The translations under genes and the position numbers were made by a program. The notes beneath the pieces are model-generated. The model searched no databases, was not told where the DNA came from, and saw nothing but the letters and a program-made list of their open reading frames with translations. From Acidobacteriota bacterium (lineage in GTDB: Bacteria; Acidobacteriota; Blastocatellia; Pyrinomonadales; Pyrinomonadaceae), in the NCBI GenBank assembly GCA_016700175.1, contig CP065003.1, positions 3,420,001 to 3,484,000 of the forward strand: a stretch of 64,000 bases of DNA, read 5' to 3'. Each line of letters opens with the position of its first letter. Position 1 is the first letter of the stretch. Positions 36,342 through 44,775 of this stretch are shown piece by piece.

Positions 36342-36653
36342 TCAGACTAAATGCCGAGGTCTGTCACGTGCGCCATGGAGTACTCTGACGATCTCAACAG
36401 AATCGCCGCCGATCCTGTAAAAGACCAGGTAACTCTTAAATCCCTTGACCGGAAACATCCGAAAACGGCGAATCTCGCCCAAACCGAGATCTTTGGAAGG
36501 TGCAGAGTGCGGATGAAGGGAGATGTGAAGGAAACTCTCCTCGATCGCGTTGAGGAATCGCAAGCCGGCATCGAGATCTTCTGTCCCAAGGAACACAAAG
36601 ATCTCCTCAATATCCCGAAGGGCCTGCGGCCGTCTTAGAATTGGGTGAGACAA
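36342..36653 (-). CDS. parE: ParE/RelE-family toxin
   Basis: 103 residues with the type II toxin pattern: LRRPQALRDIEEIFVFLG at the N terminus, RRFRMFPVKGFKSYLVFYRI in the middle strands, and VEIVRVLHGARD, the usual final strand. ParE toxins poison DNA gyrase; RelE relatives cut mRNA on ribosomes. The gene starts 10 bases downstream of the antitoxin gene on the same strand, the standard operon order. Confidence 0.9.
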   Translation of the reverse strand: MSHPILRRPQALRDIEEIFVFLGTEDLDAGLRFLNAIEESFLHISLHPHSAPSKDLGLGEIRRFRMFPVKGFKSYLVFYRIGGDSVEIVRVLHGARDRPRHLV

Positions 36654-36663
36654 TTCTTTCTTT

Positions 36664-36927
36664 TTACTCTCGCGTCTCTCTTATCCTCTCGATCCCCCGC
36701 CGGCGGACCTCAGCCAGATCTTCTTTTGTCAGCGGAGTCGCATCTCCGCTCTCGAGGCCTTCAAGAAGCAATGTCCCGAGCCGCCTGTCCTCGCGCGATC
36801 TCAGGTAATCCCTCGCGAGTTCCCTGAAGAATTCGCTTGTGTTACCGTAACCGTCCTCGGCAACCGCTTCTTCAACCTTTCGTTTCAGGGCGCCCGGAAG
36901 CGAGATGTTTATGGTTTCGATCGCCAT
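36664..36927 (-). CDS. parD: ParD-like ribbon-helix-helix antitoxin
   Basis: 87 residues. The N terminus IETINISLPGALKRKVEEAV is a ribbon-helix-helix DNA-binding domain, followed by GNTSEFFRELARDYL. The charged C-terminal tail should wrap the toxin. It precedes the ParE-type gene by 10 bases and probably represses its own promoter. Confidence 0.9.
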   Translation of the reverse strand: MAIETINISLPGALKRKVEEAVAEDGYGNTSEFFRELARDYLRSREDRRLGTLLLEGLESGDATPLTKEDLAEVRRRGIERIRETRE

Positions 36928-37134
36928 TTCTGACCTCCCGGGTAAAGGATACGTGGAATCGGCGAAATGTCAATAAATAGCATTCAATGACAACACGCTT
37001 AATTGTAGGATTTCGGCCTCTCGAAAACGGGTGATGCAATAAAGTGCAAATCCCTGACCGAACAAACCGTTGCGGGAATTGAGTGCATCAGTCGGGTCGA
37101 ATACTATTCCTAATCCGTAATTTTCCGGAGGATC

Positions 37135-38577
37135 ATGAAACACTACCTGCTTTTCGCTTTCGTATTCCTGCTCTTCGGCGCGGCGCCCGCCGGCGCGCAG
37201 TCCCTGGATCCGTGCGATTTCATACGCGGGCTCGAGAGCAACGGCCGTATCAACTGTTCCCGGATCAAGGTCCCGGAGGACCATTCGACCCCCGAAGGGC
37301 GTAAGATCAAGATCGCCTACGCCGTCGTCAGCGCGAAAAAAGGACGCGCGAAAGAGGCCGTGATCTACTTTTCCGGAGGCCCCGGAGGAGGGAGCCTCGG
37401 AGCGGGGTTCATTAATTTCCTCGGCAGCAGTCCGCTCGCAGAAACCCGCGACATCATTATCTTCGACCAGAGAGGCATCCAGCATTCCAGCGCTCTGCCG
37501 GACATAGGCAAGGGCGTTTACGACGCGATGGCCGCCGACACGGACATGGAAGGCGAGCGGAAGATGATCGCCGCGGTCCTCGCAGAGTACCGGAAGAAGG
37601 CGGACAAGAAAGGGATCGATCTCGGCGCCTACAACTCGTTCCAGAACGCCCGGGACGTCGCCGAGCTTATGAAGAAGCTCAAGTACGATAAGTACAACCT
37701 CTTCGGCGTTTCGTACGGGACGAGGCTGGCGAGGATCATCCAGGACCTATACCCGGAAATGCTCAACACGGTCATCCTCGATTCGCCGAACCTTATGACG
37801 GACGATTTCCTGATCGACCGTATGAAGAGCTACTCGGCGGCGGCGGAGAAAACGTTTCGGGCCTGCGAACGGGACGCCAGATGCCGCGGCGCACATCCGG
37901 ACCTTGAGAAGGAATACACCTCCGTTATCGGGAAGCTGAAAAGCGAGCCGGTCCCGGTCAAATACGAAGGCGGAACTTTCGTGATCAATTCACAGGACGC
38001 GGTGTATTTCCTGCGCCGTCAGCTCTACAGGACCGACGCGCTCGAGAGGTTCCCTGCGCTGCTTCATGCGTTTGTCGATAAGGACCTGAAGATCCTCAGG
38101 GCGGTTGTCGAGGCCGAGCTTGCGGACGTCGAGGACGGATCGTTCAACACCTCGATGTTCCTCGCGGTCAGCGCATACGAAAGCATGGACCGCGCGAACA
38201 CCCCGCAGGCGATCGCGAAGATGTACCGCGAGCTTCCTCACTTCCCCGATCAGCTGGCGTTCTTCACCAACCTCTACATCGAAGGGATGGACTGGCACGG
38301 CAAGTCCGTGTCCGCGGCCGACCGGGTGTTCAAAATGTCCTCCGTGCCGACGATCATTTTCGTGAACCAGTACGATCCGGTCACGCCTCCGGAGAACGGC
38401 AGGTTCTTTCAAAAGAAGCTCGAACGTTCGCATCTGTTCGTGATCGACGAAGGCGGCCACGGCGGCGGAAATTTCGCCTGCAAAATGGTAATGATGAACG
38501 CTTTTATGGACGACTCCGCGAAGAAACCCGACGCTTCCTGTATGAAACTGTTCGAGGAGCCTTCCACAGCGCGGTGA
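37135..38577 (+). CDS. secreted alpha/beta hydrolase, peptidase S33 / TAP-like
   Basis: 480 residues with a signal peptide ending PAGAQS. Motifs: YFSGGPGGGS (oxyanion loop), DIIIFDQRGIQHSS, nucleophile FGVSYGTRLA (S193), FVNQYDPVTPPENG (acid) and DEGGHGGG (His) in a TAP-like C-terminal part. This is the tripeptidyl or prolyl aminopeptidase-type family that trims short peptides outside the cytoplasm. Four cysteines suggest disulfides. The gene starts about 200 bases from the antitoxin on the other strand and ends 41 bases before the osmolyte transporter gene. Confidence 0.88.
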   Translation: MKHYLLFAFVFLLFGAAPAGAQSLDPCDFIRGLESNGRINCSRIKVPEDHSTPEGRKIKIAYAVVSAKKGRAKEAVIYFSGGPGGGSLGAGFINFLGSSPLAETRDIIIFDQRGIQHSSALPDIGKGVYDAMAADTDMEGERKMIAAVLAEYRKKADKKGIDLGAYNSFQNARDVAELMKKLKYDKYNLFGVSYGTRLARIIQDLYPEMLNTVILDSPNLMTDDFLIDRMKSYSAAAEKTFRACERDARCRGAHPDLEKEYTSVIGKLKSEPVPVKYEGGTFVINSQDAVYFLRRQLYRTDALERFPALLHAFVDKDLKILRAVVEAELADVEDGSFNTSMFLAVSAYESMDRANTPQAIAKMYRELPHFPDQLAFFTNLYIEGMDWHGKSVSAADRVFKMSSVPTIIFVNQYDPVTPPENGRFFQKKLERSHLFVIDEGGHGGGNFACKMVMMNAFMDDSAKKPDASCMKLFEEPSTAR

Positions 38578-38617
38578 TTCCTTTTTGCGTTGGCTTGCTA
38601 TAAAGTCGGGCCCTGAG

Positions 38618-40174
38618 ATGCGACTCAGGCGATTTCAATCCACAGTTCTTCTTCTCGTACTTGCCCTTCCGCTATTTGCCGAATCCGGCGGGACGGTGAC
38701 CGTCGCGAGTAAGGCATTCACGGAGAGCCGCCTGCTTGCCGAGATAATGGCACAGCTGATCGAGGCGCGGACGGACCTGACGGTCGAACGCCGGATGGGA
38801 CTCGGCGGGACGATGGTCGTTTTCACCGCATTGCAGGAAGGCGAGGCCGACATCTATCCCGATTACACGGGCACCGGCTGGTCGATCGTCCTCAAACGGG
38901 AAGAAAAGGCTCCCGATCCCCTCAGAACCTTCCTTACGGTAAGACGAGAGTACGAACGGCGGTTCAACATCACCTGGCTCGATCCGTTCGGGTTCAGCAA
39001 CAGTTACGCGGTCGCCGTCCGCGAGCCGGTCGCCGAACGGCTTGGGATAACGCGCATTTCTGATCTGAACGAACACGCCGGCGAGCTCACCGCCGGATGG
39101 AGCCTGGAGTTCCTGAACCGCGAGGACGGGCTGCCGGGGCTGCGTTCGCACTACGGTCTCCGCCTCGCCGAATCGAGAGGAATGGAGCACGGGCTTGCAT
39201 ACGAAGCCATACGTGCCGGCGAGATCGATCTGATCGACGCTTACACGACCGACGGCAAACTTCTCAAATATCCCCTGCGGCTGCTTGAAGACGACAAGAA
39301 CTTTTTTCCGCCGTACGAATGCGCGCCGCTTGTTAGGCTCGAAACGCTGGAGAAGCATCCCGAGCTGAAGAGCATTCTGAGCGAACTCGCGTTCCGCATT
39401 CCGGCCGAGAAGATGCAGAAGCTGAACTACGAGGTGGAGGAAGCGGGCCGGCCATTCGCGGATGTCGCGCGGTCGTTCCTGTTAGAGGAAGGACTTTTGG
39501 AGGCCGATTCTCCGCAGACCTCCGGCGAATCGATCGGCGGAGGAACGCTCGGCGAGTTCATCGTCGCAAGGATACCGGTTACGTTCAGGCTGATCGGCGA
39601 GCATCTTTTCCTGACCGGCGTGGCGGTCGCGCTGGCGATCCTGATCGCCGTTCCGCTCGGGATATATCTGACAAGAAACGAGCGTTTCAGCGGGCTTGTG
39701 ATAGGCACCACCGGCGTGATCCAGACCATACCCTCGCTGGCGCTGCTTGCGTTCATGATACCGATACCGGGATTCGGGCTCTCGATGCGGTCGGCCATCG
39801 CGGCGCTCTTTCTGTACGCGCTTCTTCCGATCGTGCGCAATACTTTCACGGGGATCAAAGAGGTCGATGCCGATCTGATCGAGGCCGCGGAAGGAATGGG
39901 GCTTAAGGAGAACCAGATCCTGCGGCACATGCAGCTACCGCTTGCGATCCCTACGATCATGGCAGGGGTGAGGACGGCGGCGGTTATTTCGGTAGGTGTC
40001 GCGACGCTTGCGGCGTTCATCGGCGCCGGCGGGCTTGGCGAGCCGATCCTAACAGGGCTTCAGCTCAACGAACCGCGTTTGATTATGGCCGGCGCGATCC
40101 CGGCGGCGCTGCTGGCGCTTTCGGTCGACGGACTTCTCGGACTCGCCGACCGTTTGCTCGCTCCTTCGAGATAG
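38618..40174 (+). CDS. glycine betaine/choline-type ABC transporter, fused binding protein and permease
   Basis: 518 residues. ATG 38618 starts a signal sequence (RRFQSTVLLLVLALPLFA). Residues about 20-300 are an OpuAC/OsmX-type binding domain (VASKAFTESRLLAEIMAQLI, YPDYTGTGW, DLIDAYTTDG). Residues about 310-518 are a BPD-type permease with the EAA loop region (AAEGMGLKENQILRHMQLPLA). It imports quaternary ammonium osmolytes. In most bacteria the binding domain is separate or at the C terminus. The ATPase is encoded 3.4 kb away on the opposite strand (43630-44361). Confidence 0.9.
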   Translation: MRLRRFQSTVLLLVLALPLFAESGGTVTVASKAFTESRLLAEIMAQLIEARTDLTVERRMGLGGTMVVFTALQEGEADIYPDYTGTGWSIVLKREEKAPDPLRTFLTVRREYERRFNITWLDPFGFSNSYAVAVREPVAERLGITRISDLNEHAGELTAGWSLEFLNREDGLPGLRSHYGLRLAESRGMEHGLAYEAIRAGEIDLIDAYTTDGKLLKYPLRLLEDDKNFFPPYECAPLVRLETLEKHPELKSILSELAFRIPAEKMQKLNYEVEEAGRPFADVARSFLLEEGLLEADSPQTSGESIGGGTLGEFIVARIPVTFRLIGEHLFLTGVAVALAILIAVPLGIYLTRNERFSGLVIGTTGVIQTIPSLALLAFMIPIPGFGLSMRSAIAALFLYALLPIVRNTFTGIKEVDADLIEAAEGMGLKENQILRHMQLPLAIPTIMAGVRTAAVISVGVATLAAFIGAGGLGEPILTGLQLNEPRLIMAGAIPAALLALSVDGLLGLADRLLAPSR

Positions 40175-40295
40175 GCTGGCTCTTCGAAATCGTTTAACAG
40201 GTATTAACAAATCGCTGCATAGCGTATTACAATACTTCGGGCGGCTCCTCCCCGCGCTTCATCCCGATCTCCACACTGGTTCCCCTCGACACAAT

Positions 40296-40508
40296 ATGGA
40301 CAGAGAATCGAAAGAATCTATCGCAGCGCGTCTTACACACGCTTTTTACGCCAATGCCGAGCGTCGTCCCGGTTATCTCGGCCCCGAGCGCAGGTCTGCA
40401 GAGGACCTTGCGGAAGGACTGCCCGACCATCGCCAGGGCACCGTAACGCCCGGCGAGGTTTACAAGACCTTTAAGCGGTTTCTGGCGATGCTGGAGAATG
40501 AAAAGTGA
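40296..40508 (+). CDS. small hydrophilic protein of unknown function
   Basis: 70 residues: RRPGYLGPERRSAEDLAEGL in the middle and a helical end YKTFKRFLAMLENEK. No family recognised. Codon use looks coding and the frame is clean, but the ribosome-binding site is poor. The TGA stop sits inside the first heptamer (GTGAGCT) of the following repeat. It may instead be a spurious frame. Confidence 0.45.
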   Translation: MDRESKESIAARLTHAFYANAERRPGYLGPERRSAEDLAEGLPDHRQGTVTPGEVYKTFKRFLAMLENEK

Positions 40509-40840
40509 GCTGTGAGCGTTGAGCGGTGAGCAGTAAGCAGTGAGCCGTTTAGCCGGTGCACTTGTGCACGGGACGGACGATGATCTGAATTGCCGGTACG
40601 CATTTTCGCGGGACGCTTCGTGTTTCTTCGTATCTCTTCGTGGTTCAGATCGATGTGAACCACAAAGAAACACAAAGAGACACATAACAGGACAGTACGC
40701 CGTGAGCGGTAAGCGGGGTCCAAAGGCCCCGTTTAGAGCGCCTCCGGGCTGCATGATCGCGCGAACGCGCGATCGTTCGAATACAGGTGATCGATCCGTC
40801 ACCCAAAGAGCCTTGGATCCCGTCATCGGCGGAGCGAATT
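40505..40840. repeat. composite short-unit repeat element 4
   Basis: GTGAGCA-type heptamers at 40505-40546; then GTTTAGCCGGTGCACTTGTG, a short palindrome; then CTTCGTGTTT/CTTCGTATCT/CTTCGTGGTT 10-mers at about 40617-40650, mirrored by AACCACAAAG/AAACACAAAG/AGACAC at about 40658-40687; another two heptamers at about 40700; and CCCGTTTAGAGC with GATCGCGCGAACGCGCGATC near 40755. No coding region. Confidence 0.75.
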
Positions 40841-40850
40841 GCCTCCGGCC

Positions 40851-43265
40851 TCACCGCAGTCTCAGTGTTCTTCTTGCGTAAACTGCTCCGGATGTCTGAC
40901 TCATATATCTGATCTCATAGACTCCTGCTTTTTCGGGCAGCCTGTCGACGACGGTCCTATCAACAAAACCACCGCTCAGGTATTTCTCCCTGCCGGATTC
41001 GTTATCCGGTGCGCCCATTTCGACGACCGCGATCTTCCCGAACGGACTGACGTCTCCGAACACCGTAACCTCGATCGAGCCGCCAACCGCTGCTTCTTCG
41101 TCAGCCAGGATCTCCACTTCGGGAGTTTTTGACCGAAACGGGAGCCGAAAATGGATGGTCCGGTCGCGGTCCTGCGATACGAGCCTGAGTTCATAGTTAC
41201 CCGGGAAATACGGAGCCCGGATGGAAACCGACTCTTCACCTCCCCTGAGGACGATCGCGCTGTAAGGATTTCCTACGTTGTCTGTCGGTTTACTTCCCGG
41301 TTTTGCGAAAGTAAGAAGTCCCTTGCGGTCATTTCCTGTGATAGTGATCTCAACCGGGTACGAGGCAAAGGCCTCCGTTGGCAGACTGAAGGTTGTGCCC
41401 TGGTAAGTTGCAGATTGAGGTTCAGGCTGATCTTCATCCTCGACCGCAAGCCGCTCGATCGTCAGAGGCCGGAGCCGCGCGATCTCCGCATATCCGGGAT
41501 CTCCGGTCAGCGCGACGTCAAGAACACAATCTTCAAGATTGGACTCGTCGGTTACTCCGGCGTTCTTGCATATCTCCTCCGCTTGCTCTCTCATCGTCTT
41601 GTTCAACTGTTTCGCCGTTACTCTCTTAAGAGGCAAGGTGGGATCAGCGAACGTGTCCGGGGATTCCCCAAACGCATAATCGAACAAGGACGTTCTCGAA
41701 GTCACTCGCCAGCTGTCGCCAAATTTCTTGTACAGATCTTCGAAGCTCACGGGAAATTGAAGCGCCGGTCCGGCTGAAGGCATAAGGTCGTCTACCCGGC
41801 TGCCGTTCCTGTTTCCCAGAAGGCCGACGGAGTTCGTTCCCTCCGGGACCCGGACGCGGACCGCACCTATCTTGTCTGACTGGGTCATCGCTTCGAAGAC
41901 ATATCCGTCGGCCGAAACACGGTAGGTTGATTCATCACGGCGCAGGGAAGCGCCGCCCGGCAGACGTAGCTCTTCTCCGACCTCAAGCTCAAAGTCCTCG
42001 CCATTTACGGTAAGTTTCGCCGGTTTTCCCCCGTACACCGCCACGCGCGTACCCTTGATCCTGACAGCCGCGGCGGAATTGAATGCTGCGTATTTCCACA
42101 CAGACCCGTGTCGCGCCTGAACTTCGAAATCGTCTGTCCGCGAAAGAACGAATTCACCCACACCGTGAAAGTCGTACTTCAGCCCGTCATGGGTGCACAT
42201 ATGCGGGTCGCCATTCGAGCCGCCGCAACCTCCAGTCGCATTGCAACTCATTGAAACTGGAATTTGATCGATGATTATGTCGCCATCGGGACCGCCGAAG
42301 AGAAAGGCCTTGTTGTTCACGGATTCGTCTTTACAGCAATCGGGGCAGCTGCCTCTGACCTGACAAGAGTGCTCAGGATTCTCCGGGCCGATCTGAAAAG
42401 CGCTTGGGTCTGCCTTGATCCTGAATCGGGACCAGTCCCTCAGCCTGATCTTCATCGATCGTGTCTGGTAGAGTTCGGGCGAGATGGCGCGGGGATCCAT
42501 CCCCGGTACCTGGTCAAAACCCTGAAGAAAAACTTTGATCGCAGTGCTCGGCGAGTTCCCGCAAGACTCAAGGAAGCGGCCGATTTCCATGCGTATGTCT
42601 CTGTCGCGGCAGTTCTCCGCCAGATAGTTCTCCAGGGGGCCGAGCGACTCCCCGAACCCCGCGAGCCATTCCTTAGCGTGATAAACAGGATCTTCGAGTT
42701 TCTGCGAGTACGGTGACTGAGGACCGCCATCCCGGTATTCTCGGGGTGAGTTGGTTAATTCGCATCTACGTCTGAGACGCGAAAGTATTTCGAAAGACGA
42801 TTCCATCACTGCCCTCTCTTGCGCGCCGCCGTCGATCAAAGGGAGATCCTCTTTCGAATCAACTCGAGAATTGCCGGACTTGATCTGACAGGTTTGGGGA
42901 CTAAAGGTAAGTCCATTCAGCGGCCGATCCGGAACCGGGCCGCTTTTGAAGTAATCCGGGGCCTCTTTACATATGTCTCCATTTCCCCCGCGAGACGCGC
43001 ACCACCGGGCATACTCGTTCGCATCCCTGAGCGGATCCTCGCCTGACGGGATCCCGTCGCCGCCATCGAACTTTGCCCTGAGAAACTCCGCCCGGAGCTG
43101 GTTCGCCATCCAGAGCCGGGTGACAGCGCGGCATTGCTCCGGAGTGTCCCGCCAACTCGGGTAGGTGGTAGCTGTTGCAACCGCGACGATCAACAAAACG
43201 AGACACGCTGACCTTGTGAACGACATTCCCGACAGCGAGCAAGTTAAATCAAAGACTCTGGCCAT
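40851..43265 (-). CDS. exported protein with a von Willebrand factor type D domain
   Basis: About 804 residues from ATG 43265 (GGGGAGAATAACA upstream). A hydrophobic leader (TRSACLVLLIVAVATA) lies at about residues 17-35. The N-terminal 330 residues are unrecognised and cysteine-bearing. Residues about 335-390 are cysteine-rich (CPDCCKDE, CNATGGCGG). They lead into a VWD domain: SNGDPHMCTHDGLKYDFHGV, GEFVLSRTDDFEVQ, NSVGLLGNRNGSRVDDLM. The C-terminal 250 residues look like two beta-sandwich domains. VWD domains form calcium-bound disulfide-linked adhesive assemblies in animals; bacterial ones are uncommon and uncharacterised. Probably a surface protein. Confidence 0.8.
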   Translation of the reverse strand: MARVFDLTCSLSGMSFTRSACLVLLIVAVATATTYPSWRDTPEQCRAVTRLWMANQLRAEFLRAKFDGGDGIPSGEDPLRDANEYARWCASRGGNGDICKEAPDYFKSGPVPDRPLNGLTFSPQTCQIKSGNSRVDSKEDLPLIDGGAQERAVMESSFEILSRLRRRCELTNSPREYRDGGPQSPYSQKLEDPVYHAKEWLAGFGESLGPLENYLAENCRDRDIRMEIGRFLESCGNSPSTAIKVFLQGFDQVPGMDPRAISPELYQTRSMKIRLRDWSRFRIKADPSAFQIGPENPEHSCQVRGSCPDCCKDESVNNKAFLFGGPDGDIIIDQIPVSMSCNATGGCGGSNGDPHMCTHDGLKYDFHGVGEFVLSRTDDFEVQARHGSVWKYAAFNSAAAVRIKGTRVAVYGGKPAKLTVNGEDFELEVGEELRLPGGASLRRDESTYRVSADGYVFEAMTQSDKIGAVRVRVPEGTNSVGLLGNRNGSRVDDLMPSAGPALQFPVSFEDLYKKFGDSWRVTSRTSLFDYAFGESPDTFADPTLPLKRVTAKQLNKTMREQAEEICKNAGVTDESNLEDCVLDVALTGDPGYAEIARLRPLTIERLAVEDEDQPEPQSATYQGTTFSLPTEAFASYPVEITITGNDRKGLLTFAKPGSKPTDNVGNPYSAIVLRGGEESVSIRAPYFPGNYELRLVSQDRDRTIHFRLPFRSKTPEVEILADEEAAVGGSIEVTVFGDVSPFGKIAVVEMGAPDNESGREKYLSGGFVDRTVVDRLPEKAGVYEIRYMSQTSGAVYARRTLRLR

Positions 43266-43387
43266 TGTTATTCTCCCCGGAGTTCGTAAACCCAATCTTG
43301 AAGGAATCCACAGTTGTACTTGAAGGAGTCGTTTCAGGTAGTAACTGGCGGAACCTCGAAATTGGGCTGAATTATATAGTGAGTGTC

Positions 43388-43640
43388 AAATCCGGGGCGG
43401 TGAGCGGTGAACAGTGAGCGGTTAGCGATGAGCAGTGAGCGGTGAGCCGTGGGCAGTAAGCGGTGAGCTGTAAGCAGTGGGCGGTAAGCCGTGGGCAGTG
43501 AGCGGTAAGCAGTAAGCAGTGAGCGGTGAGCAGGAAGCGGTGAGCAGAAAGCGGTGAGCAGTAAGCGGTTCGCGGGAAGGTCGTCGACGTCACCCTGATG
43601 TAATGCGACAATCCCTCACAGCTCACAGCTCACAGCTCAC
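43388..43640. repeat. heptamer-arm inverted element 5 (about 26 GTGAGCG units)
   Basis: The left array at about 43388-43572 holds about 26 tandem, degenerate 7-mers (GTGAGCG, GTAAGCA, GTGGGCA). The core at about 43573-43610 includes GCGACAATCCCTC. The right arm at about 43612-43640 is the complement, CACAGCT, repeated three to four times. The right arm runs into the last codons and stop of the ABC ATPase gene. A 21-base period keeps a frame open through the array, but that frame is not a gene. Confidence 0.85.
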
Positions 43641-44361
43641 TGAGCTGGCTTCCCACAAAGTGCTCCACAAACTCCGTCGCCGGCCGTTCGAGGAAGTCTT
43701 CCTCCGTGCCGGTCTGTATTAGTTTTCCTTTGTGAAGCAGCGCGATCCGGTCGCCGAGCTTGAACGCTTCGGCCAGGTCGTGAGTCACCAAAAGGGTCGT
43801 CTTGTGAAGCTTGTCCTTCAGGTCGATGAACTCCTTGTGGAGCTCGGTCTTGGTGATCGGATCGAGCGCTCCGAACGGCTCGTCCATCAGCATTATCTCC
43901 GGATCGAACGCCAGCGCGCGTGCGATGCTCACTCGCTGCTGCTGGCCTCCTGAAAGCTCGCTCGGCATACGGTCGGCGAACTCGTCCGGGGGAAGGTCCA
44001 CGAGTTCAAGGAGTTCGCGCGCACGCTCGCGGATCCTCCTTTTCTCCCAGCCTTCGAGTTTGCATAAGAGGCCTATGTTTCCGGCGACGGTCATATGCGG
44101 GAACAGGCCTCCCCGCTGGATGACGTAGCCGATCGATCTTCGAAGCTCCGTCAGGTCCGCTTTCGTGGCGTCGACATCTCCGACAAAGATGCTTCCGGAG
44201 GTCGGCTCGATGAGCCGGTTCACCATTTTCAGCGCGGTCGTCTTTCCGGACCCGCTGGTCCCGATCAGGCAAACCGTTTCTCCGGACTCAACACGCAGAT
44301 CCAGCCCCTCGAGCGCGACCACGTCGCCGTATTCCTTTCTTGCTTGTCTGAATTCGATCAC
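43630..44361 (-). CDS. osmolyte ABC transporter ATP-binding protein (OpuCA/ProV-type)
   Basis: 243 residues. Walker A GTSGSGKTTAL, Q-loop YVIQRGGLFPHMTV, signature LSGGQQQRVSIARAL, Walker B IMLMDEPFGAL and the H-loop LLVTHDLAEAF. The YVIQ..GLFPH form is typical of the glycine betaine/proline subfamily, so it is the likely partner of the fused binding protein-permease at 38618. It lacks the CBS tail of longer OpuCA proteins. Its stop codon lies inside the right arm of a heptamer repeat. Confidence 0.9.
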   Translation of the reverse strand: MIEFRQARKEYGDVVALEGLDLRVESGETVCLIGTSGSGKTTALKMVNRLIEPTSGSIFVGDVDATKADLTELRRSIGYVIQRGGLFPHMTVAGNIGLLCKLEGWEKRRIRERARELLELVDLPPDEFADRMPSELSGGQQQRVSIARALAFDPEIMLMDEPFGALDPITKTELHKEFIDLKDKLHKTTLLVTHDLAEAFKLGDRIALLHKGKLIQTGTEEDFLERPATEFVEHFVGSQLSEL

Positions 44362-44369
44362 GAATGTAA

Positions 44370-44610
44370 GTGAGCAGTGAGCCGTTTAGCCGGCGCACTT
44401 GTGCGCCGGACAGGCTATGTCGAACGGCGTTCCTCCCACCGGTCGGGCCACAGGTGGCCCGCGACAAGCTGAAGCTTATCGAACAGCCGTTTAGAGCAGC
44501 CCTATGGGCTGCAAAAGGAGGGCGAAGCCCGACTCCGGATAGATCCGTACACCGATTGGGATCGCGCATTCGCGCGATAATGCAGCCCCGAGGGCTGCTC
44601 TAAACGGGTC
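44370..44610. repeat. composite inverted repeat with GTTTAGAGCAGCCC arms
   Basis: AGTGAGCAGTGAGCCGTTTAG at about 44370, followed by the palindrome GCCGGCGCAC/GTGCGCCGG (about 44391-44410). Then GCCGTTTAGAGCAGCCC (about 44487) and its complement GGGCTGCTCTAAACGG (about 44590) enclose GATCGCGCATTCGCGCGAT. GCGACAAGCTGAAGCTTATC at 44461 recurs with one change at about 50118. The gap to the next gene has no coding region. Confidence 0.75.
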
Positions 44611-44706
44611 TTGAGAGGCTGGCGGCGCATGGTCTGGAAGGCTACACTAAACAGGACACATTTGCCTGACAGTCGTACTCCGGCCGCCGACAGATCTCAA
44701 AGTCCG

Positions 44707-44759
44707 TTGGCACGACAATTCCGCATACTGTAGTATCTCCGACATATCGGGAACGATAT
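44707..44759 (+). promoter_or_regulatory. possible promoter and operator upstream of xylH
   Basis: TTGGCA at 44707-44712, an 18-base spacer and TAGTAT at 44731-44736 resemble a weak sigma-70 promoter. Downstream, a perfect inverted repeat ATATCG-GGAA-CGATAT (44744-44759) lies in the leader 17 bases before the ATG, a plausible site for a repressor. Confidence 0.4.
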
Positions 44760-44775
44760 CTCTCCGGGTTTCGGA

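Noticed and set aside
43372..43626. Open frame encoding a repeated LTAHC peptide
   Set aside because: It is the translation of a 7-nt tandem array; 3 x 7 = 21 bases gives a stop-free heptapeptide period. No start signal.
43388..43640. CRISPR-like array
   Set aside because: Units are 7 bases with no spacers of regular length and no cas genes anywhere in the window.
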